From the NCBI RefSeq assembly GCF_014654675.1, contig NZ_BNBC01000020.1, positions 1-64,000 of the forward strand: 64,000 nucleotides of DNA, written 5' to 3'. The notes beneath the pieces were generated by a model. The model did not search any database, was not told where the DNA came from, and saw only the letters and a program-made list of their open reading frames with translations. A program made the position numbers and the translations under genes. Positions 24,959 to 32,530 of the stretch are shown one piece after another (within the stretch, counting starts at the first letter, position 1; every line of letters starts with the position of its first letter). Origin of the DNA: Streptomyces spiralis (GTDB taxonomy: Bacteria; Actinomycetota; Actinomycetes; Streptomycetales; Streptomycetaceae).

Positions 24959-25780
24959 ATGGGACTGACCGCGAGGATCCGCACCCGGGACGGATGGGCC
25001 GTGTCGCACGCGGTCGTCACGGTGACCGACATGACGGGCACGCAGGTGCTGCGCGCCGAGGCCGACCACGAGGGCGCCGTACGGGACACCACCGAGCTGG
25101 TGCCGGGCGCGTACACGGTCATCGTCACCGCGGTCGGCTACGCGCCCGCCGCCTCCAGCGCGATCGTCACCGCCAGCGGCCGGGCCGAGGTCGGCACGGT
25201 GACGCTGGCCCGCCAGGGCGGCACCGAACTGCCGCCGCCGGGACCGTGGACCATCGATCCGGCGCACTCCTCGGTGGCCGCGGTCGCCCAGCACCTGGGG
25301 ATCTCCAGCGTGCACGGCCGGTTCACGGACTTCTCGGGCACGATCGAGATCGCCCCGGACGAGGTCGCCAAGTCCCGTGTGGAGGCGGTCATCCGCGCCG
25401 CCTCCATCGACACGGGCAACGGCATGCGCGACGGCCATCTGCAGTCCCCGGACTTCCTGGACGTCGAGCGGTACCCGGAGATCACCTACCGTTCCACCGG
25501 GCTGACCGCCGCCGGCTCGGACCGCTGGACCGTCCACGGCGAGCTGACCATGCACGGCGTGGTCCGCCCGGTCGACCTCGACCTCGCCTACCTCGGCACC
25601 GGCGCCGACCCCTGGGGCGGCACCCGGGCCGCGTTCCGCGCGACCGCGGAACTGCGCCGCGAGGACTTCGCCATGAACTACAACCAGGTCCTCCAGGCGG
25701 GCATCGCCGCCATCGGTACGACGCTGAAGGTGGAGCTGGACATCCAGGCGGTGCAGGGCGACTCGCTGCCGCAGGCGTAG
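24959..25780 (+). CDS. YceI-family lipid/isoprenoid-binding protein with an N-terminal carboxypeptidase-regulatory-like module
   Basis: 273 residues. Residues ~1-85 are one beta-sandwich module (AVVTVTDMTGTQVLRAEADHEGAVRD...GAYTVIVTAVGYAPAASS), like those on the preceding MFS pump. From about residue 97 a YceI lipocalin-like domain follows: WTIDPAHSSVAAVAQHLGISSVHGRFTDFSGTIEI, IDTGNGMRDGHLQSPDFLDVERYPEITY, LTMHGVVRPVDLDL. YceI proteins bind polyisoprenoids or similar amphiphiles and are usually exported; this one has no signal peptide. ATG at 24959 follows GAGAGGGAAG. Working with the pump on a hydrophobic ligand is an inference. Confidence 0.9.
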   Translation: MGLTARIRTRDGWAVSHAVVTVTDMTGTQVLRAEADHEGAVRDTTELVPGAYTVIVTAVGYAPAASSAIVTASGRAEVGTVTLARQGGTELPPPGPWTIDPAHSSVAAVAQHLGISSVHGRFTDFSGTIEIAPDEVAKSRVEAVIRAASIDTGNGMRDGHLQSPDFLDVERYPEITYRSTGLTAAGSDRWTVHGELTMHGVVRPVDLDLAYLGTGADPWGGTRAAFRATAELRREDFAMNYNQVLQAGIAAIGTTLKVELDIQAVQGDSLPQA

Positions 25781-25799
25781 GCACAGCAGGGTCAGCCAC

Positions 25800-25818
25800 A
25801 GGGGCGCACTTCGCCCCT
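25800..25818. terminator. Small hairpin between YceI and PPOX genes
   Basis: AGGGGCG-CACTT-CGCCCCT. It has no T run. It lies just in front of TAGGCT, a -10-like hexamer that is six bases from the PPOX ATG, so it may instead be part of a leaderless promoter region. Confidence 0.4.
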
Positions 25819-25829
25819 AGGCTGCCCCC

Positions 25830-26300
25830 ATGGCACCGAACATCGCTACCAACACCCGCGTCTCGCGAGACGAGCTGCTGGACTTCGTACGGCCCCGGCA
25901 CCGGGCCCTGCTGATCACCCGCCGCACCGACGGCGGCCCGCAGGCCTCCCCGCTGACCTGCGGGGTCGACGACTCCGGACGGATCGTGGTCTCCACCTAC
26001 CCGGAGCGGGCCAAGACCCGCAACGCCAAGCGGGACGCACGGGTGAGCATCGTCGTGCTGAGCGACGAGTGGAACGGGCCGTGGGTGCAGATCGACGGCA
26101 CCGCCGAGGTCATCGACACGCCGGACTCCGTGGAACCGCTGGTCGAGTACTACCGCAACATCGCCGGCGAGCACCCCGACTGGGACGAGTACCGCCAGGC
26201 GATGGTCAAGCAGGGCAAGTCGATCATCCGGATCACACCGGAACGGTGGGGACCGGTGGCCACGGGCGGCTTCCCGGCCCGGCTCGCCGATGAGGGATGA
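25830..26300 (+). CDS. PPOX-class F420-dependent oxidoreductase
   Basis: 156 residues with the split beta-barrel pattern of the F420/FMN-binding PPOX family: RHRALLITRRTDGGPQASPLTCGVDDSGRIVVSTYPERAKTRNAKRDARVSIVVLSDEWNGPWVQIDGTAEVI. It probably uses F420H2 to reduce an unsaturated or quinone-like substrate. TAGGCT six bases before the ATG suggests a leaderless transcript. Its TGA abuts the reverse-strand stop of the TetR gene, forming TGATCA with no spacer. Confidence 0.88.
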   Translation: MAPNIATNTRVSRDELLDFVRPRHRALLITRRTDGGPQASPLTCGVDDSGRIVVSTYPERAKTRNAKRDARVSIVVLSDEWNGPWVQIDGTAEVIDTPDSVEPLVEYYRNIAGEHPDWDEYRQAMVKQGKSIIRITPERWGPVATGGFPARLADEG

Positions 26301-27065
26301 TCAGCCCCGGGCGACCATCGCCTCGATGCCCGCGACCAGCAGGTCCAGGGCGTAGGTGAAGTCGCGGTCCAGCATCTCCGCGACCGTGTCACCGCCGCGG
26401 GCCTCCATGATCTCCTTGGACTGCTCGATGTAGTCCGCCACAGACGGGTGCTGCCGCACCGCGCTCATCGCCTGCGCGTAGTAGTCGTCCGGCGTCATGC
26501 CGCTGTCCGCGATCCGGGACAGGAACTGGCCCTCGATCGTGCCGTAGCCGTAGACGAACTGGAAGACGGCCGAGATCGCGCTCGTCACGCGGTGCGCGGG
26601 CAGCCCGGCGCGGCGGATGACACGCTGCACCGTGTTGGAGAACGCCAGGTGGTTCGGGCCGATGTTGAGATAGCTGCCCGCCAGCGGCGACAGCCACGGA
26701 TGGCGGACCAGCTGCGCGCGGTACTCGGCCGCGAGAGCGCGCAGCTGGTCGCGCCAGTCCACGTCGGCCTCCGGGTCGGGCAGCCGCACCTCCCCGAAGG
26801 CTGCGTCCAGGGCGAGTTCGAGCAGGTCGTCCTTGGTGTCGACGTACCAGTACACGGACATCGCCGTCACGTTCAGCTCGGCGGCGAGCCGGCGCATGGA
26901 GAACTTGGCCAGCCCCTCCGCGTCCAGCAGCCGCACCGTGACCTCGGTGATCCGCTCCCGGTCGAGCCCCGACGGCTGCCCGCCGCCGCGCCCACCCCGA
27001 CGCGCCCTGCCCTCCAGCCAGACACTGGTCCGCGCCGCGTCCTTGGCGCCGGCTGCCTTCACCAT
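26301..27065 (-). CDS. TetR-family regulator (TetR_C class with tetracycline-repressor-like C-terminal domain)
   Basis: 254 residues. The HTH is ITEVTVRLLDAEGLAKFSMRRLAAELNVTAMSVYWYVDTKDDLLELALDAAFGEV, the pattern of TetR proteins with the tetracycline-repressor-type C-terminal domain. The C-terminal half is helical (TVQRVIRRAGLPAHRVTSAISAVFQFVYGYGTIEGQF). ATG at 27065 follows GGAAGG. It lies 65 bases downstream of the MFS gene on the same strand, so both may be read from the MFS promoter, which contains a perfect 10-10-10 inverted repeat. Confidence 0.92.
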   Translation of the reverse strand: MVKAAGAKDAARTSVWLEGRARRGGRGGGQPSGLDRERITEVTVRLLDAEGLAKFSMRRLAAELNVTAMSVYWYVDTKDDLLELALDAAFGEVRLPDPEADVDWRDQLRALAAEYRAQLVRHPWLSPLAGSYLNIGPNHLAFSNTVQRVIRRAGLPAHRVTSAISAVFQFVYGYGTIEGQFLSRIADSGMTPDDYYAQAMSAVRQHPSVADYIEQSKEIMEARGGDTVAEMLDRDFTYALDLLVAGIEAMVARG

Positions 27066-27130
27066 GGCGCACCTTCCCATCGGTCCGATGCTCGTCATGC
27101 TAAGCGGCCGCTGAGGGCCGCCGGCACGCG

Positions 27131-28666
27131 CTACCGGGCGACCGCCATCTCCGCGTCCGTGTTCTCCCCTGCCCGCTCCGCCCGGTGCAGCAACGCCGCC
27201 GCGAGCAGTCCGCCGAGCAGTACGGCCGCCGCGCCGACCAGTTGGCTCGTCTCCAGGCCCGAGGAGAACGCGTGGGTGATCTGCCGCCGTTCCTCCGCGG
27301 AGTGCGCCGCGGCCAGCGCCGCCGGCAGCGAGCTCGCCGCCACCGGCACCAGCGCCGCGAACCGCGCGTTGAGGACCGCGCCCAGCACGGCCACGCCCAG
27401 GCCGTTGCCGAACTCCGCCAGCGTGCCGTTGACGCCCGCGCCCACGCCCGCCTTGGCCGGCGGGATCGCGCTCATGATGGCGTGCGCCATGGCCGGGCCG
27501 GCGACCGCCATGCCACCGCCGATCAGCACCAGGCCGAGGAGCGTACCGGCGTACCCGCGCCCGGAAAGGGTGGCGATCGACGCCAGCCCGCCGGACATCA
27601 GCACCATGCCCAGTGTGATCGACACCGGCGCGCCGAGCTTGGCCGTCCACTTGGCCGTGAGGCCGGAGAAATTGAGCACCACGACCGACAGGGCGAGCGG
27701 TGCCGTGCGCAGTCCGGCCTCCAGGGGGCCGTAGCCGAGCACGAACTGGAGGTGCTGGGTGAGCAGGAAGAGCGAACCGCCCATGCCGAAGGCGATCAGC
27801 ACCGCACCCGAGACCGCGCCCGTGAAGCGGCGATCGCGGAAGAAGTGCATGTCGAGCATGGGGTACGGGATGCGGCTCTCGTAGTACGCGAAGGCGCCCA
27901 GCACCACGACCGCCACGGCCGCGGTGACCAGCACCCGCGCCGAGGTCCAGCCGTGCGCGGGACCCGAGATGATCGCGAAGACCAGCGAGGCCATGCCGAT
28001 CGTGGACAGCAGCGCGCCGACCAGGTCCGGGCGGTCGCCCTGGGGGTTCTTGGACTCGGGCACCAGGGCGAGGACCGCGATCAGGCCAAGCGCCGCGACC
28101 GGCAGGTTGATCAGGAAGATCACACCCCACCAGAAGTGGTTCAGCATGAAGCCGCCGATCAGCGGTCCCGCGGCGAAGCCCAGCGCGCTGACGGCGCTCC
28201 AGATGCCGATGGCCTTGGGGTGCTCGTCCGGCGTGAAGATCTGCATCACCACGGCGAGCGTGGTGGTCAGCAGCAGCGCGCCGCCCACACCCATGCCCGC
28301 GCGGGCGGCGATCAGCTGCCCGGTGGAGTCGGCGAGTCCGGCGACCAGCGAGCCGATGCCGAACAGGGCAAGCCCGGTGACCAGCATCTTCTTGCGGCCG
28401 TAGCGGTCGGCGGCGCTGCCCGCGGTGAGCAGCAGTCCCGACTGCACCAGCGAGTACGCGTTGATCATCCACTGGATGTCGGAGGTCGCCGCGTGCAGTT
28501 CGCTGGTGAGCGAGGGGATGGCGACGTTCAGGACGGTGTTGTCGAGCAGCACGGTGAGCTGCGCGAGACAGATGACGGCCAGGATCAGCCAGCGTTGGGG
28601 GTGGCCCTGGGAGTGGCCTTGGGAGTGGCCTTGGGAGTGGCCTTTGGGGGTCGGGGTCGGCGACAT
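27131..28666 (-). CDS. DHA2-type MFS drug transporter
   Basis: 511 residues with about 14 membrane helices. Motifs include LDNTVLNVAIPSL (motif D1), GSAADRYGRKKMLVTGLALFGIGSL (motif A), and ALGFAAGPLIGGFMLNHFWWGVIFLINLPVA (motif C), as in EmrB/QacA exporters. The cytosolic N-terminus contains a GHSQGHSQGHSQGHPQ repeat from a 12-bp tandem array. The start codon lies only four bases beyond a 30-bp TetR-type operator. With the downstream TetR gene it forms a typical inducible efflux unit. Confidence 0.93.
   Translation of the reverse strand: MSPTPTPKGHSQGHSQGHSQGHPQRWLILAVICLAQLTVLLDNTVLNVAIPSLTSELHAATSDIQWMINAYSLVQSGLLLTAGSAADRYGRKKMLVTGLALFGIGSLVAGLADSTGQLIAARAGMGVGGALLLTTTLAVVMQIFTPDEHPKAIGIWSAVSALGFAAGPLIGGFMLNHFWWGVIFLINLPVAALGLIAVLALVPESKNPQGDRPDLVGALLSTIGMASLVFAIISGPAHGWTSARVLVTAAVAVVVLGAFAYYESRIPYPMLDMHFFRDRRFTGAVSGAVLIAFGMGGSLFLLTQHLQFVLGYGPLEAGLRTAPLALSVVVLNFSGLTAKWTAKLGAPVSITLGMVLMSGGLASIATLSGRGYAGTLLGLVLIGGGMAVAGPAMAHAIMSAIPPAKAGVGAGVNGTLAEFGNGLGVAVLGAVLNARFAALVPVAASSLPAALAAAHSAEERRQITHAFSSGLETSQLVGAAAVLLGGLLAAALLHRAERAGENTDAEMAVAR
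28595..28642. repeat. 12-bp tandem array in the MFS N-terminus
   Basis: Four units of TTGGGAGTGGCC or close variants (plus strand). In the minus-strand gene they encode GHSQ/GHPQ repeats, giving a histidine-rich cytosolic tail. Copy number probably varies between strains. Confidence 0.9.
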
Positions 28667-28670
28667 GCCT

Positions 28671-28700
28671 TACAGCGTATAACGAGTCCCATACGCTGTA
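28671..28700. promoter_or_regulatory. Perfect inverted repeat, TetR operator candidate
   Basis: TACAGCGTAT, ten bases, ATACGCTGTA. Both arms are perfect. It sits immediately before the MFS start codon and covers any ribosome site and the likely -10 region, so bound repressor would block initiation. Confidence 0.85.
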
Positions 28701-28764
28701 CGATGCATCGACACGGGAAGGGGCGGTGCCCCTTCAGGCACCGCCCCTACCGCTCGGCGAACCG

Positions 28765-30999
28765 TCAGCCGCCCACCTCTCGAGTGAGGTCGTAGAAGGT
28801 GGCCGAACCGGCCGTGACCTTCTTGAAGGTCTTCTCGACCCATGAGGTGATCTGCGAGGACGTGCCGCTGCCGCCCATGCCTCCACCGCCCATGCCGCCG
28901 CCGGCGATGAAGTAGTGGATCCTGCCCTCGGCCACGTACTTCTTGAACTGGGCGAGCGTCGGGGACGGGTCGGTGCCGTTGAAGCCGCCGATGGCCATCA
29001 CCGGGTCGCCGGTGGCGAGCTGGTAGCCGGCCGCGTTCTGGGAGCCGATGGACGCGGCCACCCAGGTGTACTTCGACGCGTCCTGCTCCAGCAGCTTCTT
29101 GGCCGCGGAACTGACCTGGGCGCCGTCGAGCAGACCGCCCATGCCTCCACCGCCCATGCCGCCCTCGCCGGTACGGCCGCCTGCGCCGGTGCTGCCGCCA
29201 CCGGGGAAGCCGTTGCCCGGCATGCCACCGCCGGGGAAGCCGCCGACGCCTCCGGTACCGCCGGTGCCTCCAGTGCCGCCGGTGCCACCGGTCCCTCCGG
29301 TCCCGCCCGTGGTGCCGCCCGGGAAGCCGTTGCCGTTCTGGCCCGGCATGCCCCCGCCACCCGGGAATCCGCCCGTGCCGCGCCCGCCGGGGGCGCCGCC
29401 CCGGCCGCCGAAGCCCATGCCGCTCGCGCCCGCCGGACCGGCCGTGGGGATGGAACCGGTGTGCGCGGACTCCACCGTGCTCAGGGTGTACGCGGTCGGC
29501 CCCGCCAGGGAGGTCAGGATGCCCGCGGCGACCGTCGCGAGGACGAGGCGGCGGCCGAGCCGGGTCACGAAGATCAGTGCGAGCGCGGCGGTCAGCCCGC
29601 CGACCAGGACGATCCACTTCAGCCAGGGCAGGTAGTCAGGGGTGCGGTCGAGCAGGACGTACCCCCATGCGGCGGTCGCCGTGACGGCGGCGGCCAGGGT
29701 GAGCGACGCCCACGGCCGGGACCGTTCCTCCCACAGCACGGCCACGCCCATGCCGACGACGGCGGCGATGTAGGGCGCGAGAGCGACCGTGTAGTACTGG
29801 TGGAAGATGCCCGCCATGTAGCTGAAGACCGCAACGGTCATCAGCAGCGAGCCGCCCCAGGCGAGGAAGGAGCCGCGGGCCGGGTCGGTACGCGCGGCCT
29901 TCCGGGTCACGACCAGCCCGGCGACCAGCAGGATCAGCGCGGCGGGGAGCAGCCAGGAGATCTGGCTGCCGATCTCGGAGTTGAACATCCGGTCCCAGCC
30001 GGTCTCCCCCCACTGGCCCGTACCACCGCCCCTGCCCGGGCCGCCACCGCCGCCGACGCTGCCGGTCTCGTCGCCGTTGATGCGGCCGAGGCCGTTGTAG
30101 CCGAAGGTCAGCTCCAGGAAGCTGTTGTTCTGCGACCCGCCGATGTACGGCCGTGAGGAGGCCGGCCACAGTTCGACGATCGCGACCCACCAGCCGCCCG
30201 AGACGACGATCGCCACCGTCGCGAGCGCGAGCTGCACCAGCCGCTTTCTCAGCCTCACGGGCGCGCAGACGCCGTAGACGACGGCGAGGGCGGGCAGGAT
30301 CAGGAAGGCCTGCAAGGTCTTGGTCAGGAAGGCGAAGCCGACCGCGACGCCCGCCCACACCAGCCACTTGGTCCGGCCGTCCTCCAGCGCCCGGATCACG
30401 CAGTACACGGTGAGCGCCATCAGCAGCGCGAGCAGCGCGTCGGGGTTGTTGAACCGGAACATCAGCGCCGCGACGGGGGTGAGCGCGAGCACCGCGCCCG
30501 CGATCAGGCCGGCGGCGGGGCCGAACCGGCGGCGCACGGCCGCGTGGACCACGGCGACCGTGAGGACACCCATGATCACCTCGGGGACCAGAATGGCCCA
30601 GGAGCCGAGCCCGAAGATCCGCACCGACAGGGCCATCGGCCACAGCGCGGCGGGCGGCTTGTCCACGGTGATGGCGTTGGCGGCGTCCAGCGAACCGAAG
30701 AAGAAGGCCTTCCAGGACGTGCTGCCCGCCTGCACGGCCGCCGAGTAGAAGGAGTTGGCGTAGCCGGAGGCGCCGAGGTCGTAGAGGTAGAGCAGGCCGG
30801 TGGCGAGCAGCAGACCGAGGAAGGCGGGGCGCGCCCAGCTCGGGTCCTCGGGACGGCCGCGCCACAGGCGGCGCGCGAGGGGCTGCTTCTCGGCCACGGC
30901 GGCCGAGGAGCTCGGGGGAGCCGTGGGCGGCGGCCCCCAGGAGGCCGGGGTCTGCCCCGCACCGTGCGGCTGGCTCGTGCGGTCGTAGTCAGTGGTCAT
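28765..30999 (-). CDS. ArnT/GT39-like membrane glycosyltransferase with a Gly-rich insert
   Basis: 744 residues. It starts with a short soluble segment, then about 11-12 membrane helices in the GT-C fold. The first loop has YANSFYSAAVQAGSTSWKAFFFGSLDAANAITVDKPPAALWPMALSVRIFG, where the Asp of TVDKPP is typical of the catalytic loop, with FRFNNPDALLALLMAL following. Such enzymes move a sugar from a polyprenyl phosphate to an envelope acceptor. Residues ~520-630 are an extreme Gly-rich insert with GGTGGTGG repeats before a soluble C-terminal domain (YTWVAASIGSQNAAGYQLATGDPVMAIGGFNGTDPSPTL). Its ATG overlaps the TGA of the GT2-GtrA gene (ATGA). Confidence 0.9.
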   Translation of the reverse strand: MTTDYDRTSQPHGAGQTPASWGPPPTAPPSSSAAVAEKQPLARRLWRGRPEDPSWARPAFLGLLLATGLLYLYDLGASGYANSFYSAAVQAGSTSWKAFFFGSLDAANAITVDKPPAALWPMALSVRIFGLGSWAILVPEVIMGVLTVAVVHAAVRRRFGPAAGLIAGAVLALTPVAALMFRFNNPDALLALLMALTVYCVIRALEDGRTKWLVWAGVAVGFAFLTKTLQAFLILPALAVVYGVCAPVRLRKRLVQLALATVAIVVSGGWWVAIVELWPASSRPYIGGSQNNSFLELTFGYNGLGRINGDETGSVGGGGGPGRGGGTGQWGETGWDRMFNSEIGSQISWLLPAALILLVAGLVVTRKAARTDPARGSFLAWGGSLLMTVAVFSYMAGIFHQYYTVALAPYIAAVVGMGVAVLWEERSRPWASLTLAAAVTATAAWGYVLLDRTPDYLPWLKWIVLVGGLTAALALIFVTRLGRRLVLATVAAGILTSLAGPTAYTLSTVESAHTGSIPTAGPAGASGMGFGGRGGAPGGRGTGGFPGGGGMPGQNGNGFPGGTTGGTGGTGGTGGTGGTGGTGGVGGFPGGGMPGNGFPGGGSTGAGGRTGEGGMGGGGMGGLLDGAQVSSAAKKLLEQDASKYTWVAASIGSQNAAGYQLATGDPVMAIGGFNGTDPSPTLAQFKKYVAEGRIHYFIAGGGMGGGGMGGSGTSSQITSWVEKTFKKVTAGSATFYDLTREVGG

Positions 31000-32516
31000 C
31001 GGGGGTCCCTCGGATCGGTGTCACCCGGACGCACCGGCTGCAGCCGCGCGGTGGCGTCCCCTGGCCAGGGCTGCTGGTAGGGCTGCGCGGACGGGTACGG
31101 CTGGGCGGACGCGTGGCGCTGGGTGCCGGCCGGATACGGCTCGGTGGTGGGCTCGGCGGTGACCGGGTACTGCTGGGCGGTTGCCGGGTACTGCTGGGTG
31201 GTGACCGGGTACTGCCGGGCGGTTGCCGGGTACGGTTCGGCGGTGGCCGGGTACGGCTGCGCGATCGGCTGTTCGTCGCGCCGTTCCGGGAAGACCCAGA
31301 CCCTGAAGAGCAGGAAGCGCAGCACGGTCGCCGCGAGGTTGGCGGCGATGAGCACCGCGAGTTCGGTGGAGTGGGCCGGGCTGCTGGTCGCCGCGCTCAG
31401 GGCGGCGAGCGAGCCGCTGGTCAGGGCGAGGCCGATGCCGAACACGACCAGGCCCTGCGCCTGGTGGCGGACCGCCCCGCCGGGGCCGCGCACCCCGAAC
31501 GTCAGCCGCCGGTTGGCGGCGGTGTTGGTGACCGCCGAGACCAGCAGCGCGAGCGCGTTGGCGATCTGCGAGCCCGAGAACTGCCGGAAGGCGCTGTAGA
31601 GCAGCAGGTAGAACAGGGTGGACAGGGCGCCCACGACGCAGAAGCCGACCAGCTGGCGGGCCAGCCCCTTGGGCACGTCCTGGATCTCGCGGTCGCGGGG
31701 GTCGTCGCCGAAGGGGCGGCCGAGCCGGTCCAGCGGCAGCGAACCGGTGGCCAGGGCCTTGCCCACCCGCCACACGCCCTTGAGGTCGTCGGTCGCGGTC
31801 TTCACGATGTGCACGGTCGAGTCGGGGTCGTCGACCCAGTCCACCGGCACCTCGTGGATCCTGAGGCCCGCCCGCTCGGCCAGCACCAGCATCTCGGTGT
31901 CGAAGAACCAGCCGGTGTCCTCCACCAGCGGCATCAGCACCCGGGCGACATCGCTCCGGATCGCCTTGAATCCGCACTGCGCGTCCGAGAAGCGTGCTTG
32001 CAGCGAGCCGCGCAGGATCAGGTTGTAGGTGCGGGAGATGAACTCCCGCTTGGCGCCGCGCACCACACGCGAGCTGCGGTTCAGCCGCGAGCCGATCGCC
32101 AGGTCCGAGTGGCCGGAGATCAGCGGCGCCACCAGCGGCAGCAGCGCGTTGAGGTCGGTGGACAGGTCGACGTCCATGTAGGCGAGGACCGGCGCCTCGG
32201 ATGCGGCCCACACGGTCCGCAGGGCGCGTCCGCGGCCCTTCTGTTCCAGGCGGAAGCTCCCGACCTCGGGGATCTGCGCCGCCAGCCGTGCGGCCACCTG
32301 CGGGGTGGAGTCCGTGGAGGCGTTGTCCGCGATGGTGATGCGGAACGCGTACGGGAAGGTACGCGTGAGGTGCTCGTGCAGTCTGAGCACACAGGGCCGG
32401 AGGTCCTTCTCCTCGTTGTAGACGGGGATCACTACGTCCAGGACAGGCGTACCGGCGTCTGTGGCCGGGAGATGCTCCCGCGCCGGCAGGGTGCCGGGAG
32501 AAGAGTCGGTTCGCAT
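30996..32516 (-). CDS. GT2 glycosyltransferase fused to a GtrA-like membrane domain
   Basis: 506 residues. Residues ~25-250 are a dolichol-phosphate-sugar synthase-like GT2 domain: LDVVIPVYNEEKDLRPCVLRL, ADNASTDSTPQVAARLA, and the DxD-like MDVDLSTDL. Residues ~290-420 are a four-helix GtrA domain (QLVGFCVVGALSTLFYLLLYSAFRQFSGSQIANALALLVSAVTN). The tail holds QYPxTAQ repeats. It probably makes a polyprenyl-phosphate sugar on the inner face and helps flip it, supplying the GT39-like enzyme encoded immediately after it with a four-base overlap. ATG at 32516 is chosen; a start at 32552 is possible. Confidence 0.88.
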   Translation of the reverse strand: MRTDSSPGTLPAREHLPATDAGTPVLDVVIPVYNEEKDLRPCVLRLHEHLTRTFPYAFRITIADNASTDSTPQVAARLAAQIPEVGSFRLEQKGRGRALRTVWAASEAPVLAYMDVDLSTDLNALLPLVAPLISGHSDLAIGSRLNRSSRVVRGAKREFISRTYNLILRGSLQARFSDAQCGFKAIRSDVARVLMPLVEDTGWFFDTEMLVLAERAGLRIHEVPVDWVDDPDSTVHIVKTATDDLKGVWRVGKALATGSLPLDRLGRPFGDDPRDREIQDVPKGLARQLVGFCVVGALSTLFYLLLYSAFRQFSGSQIANALALLVSAVTNTAANRRLTFGVRGPGGAVRHQAQGLVVFGIGLALTSGSLAALSAATSSPAHSTELAVLIAANLAATVLRFLLFRVWVFPERRDEQPIAQPYPATAEPYPATARQYPVTTQQYPATAQQYPVTAEPTTEPYPAGTQRHASAQPYPSAQPYQQPWPGDATARLQPVRPGDTDPRDPR

Positions 32517-32530
32517 GGCAGCGACTCTTG

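Noticed and set aside
22072..25128. Very long frame antisense to the MFS gene
   Set aside because: It consists of Arg/Gly/Asp/His-rich shadow translation of the coding strand; the MFS frame has transporter motifs throughout.
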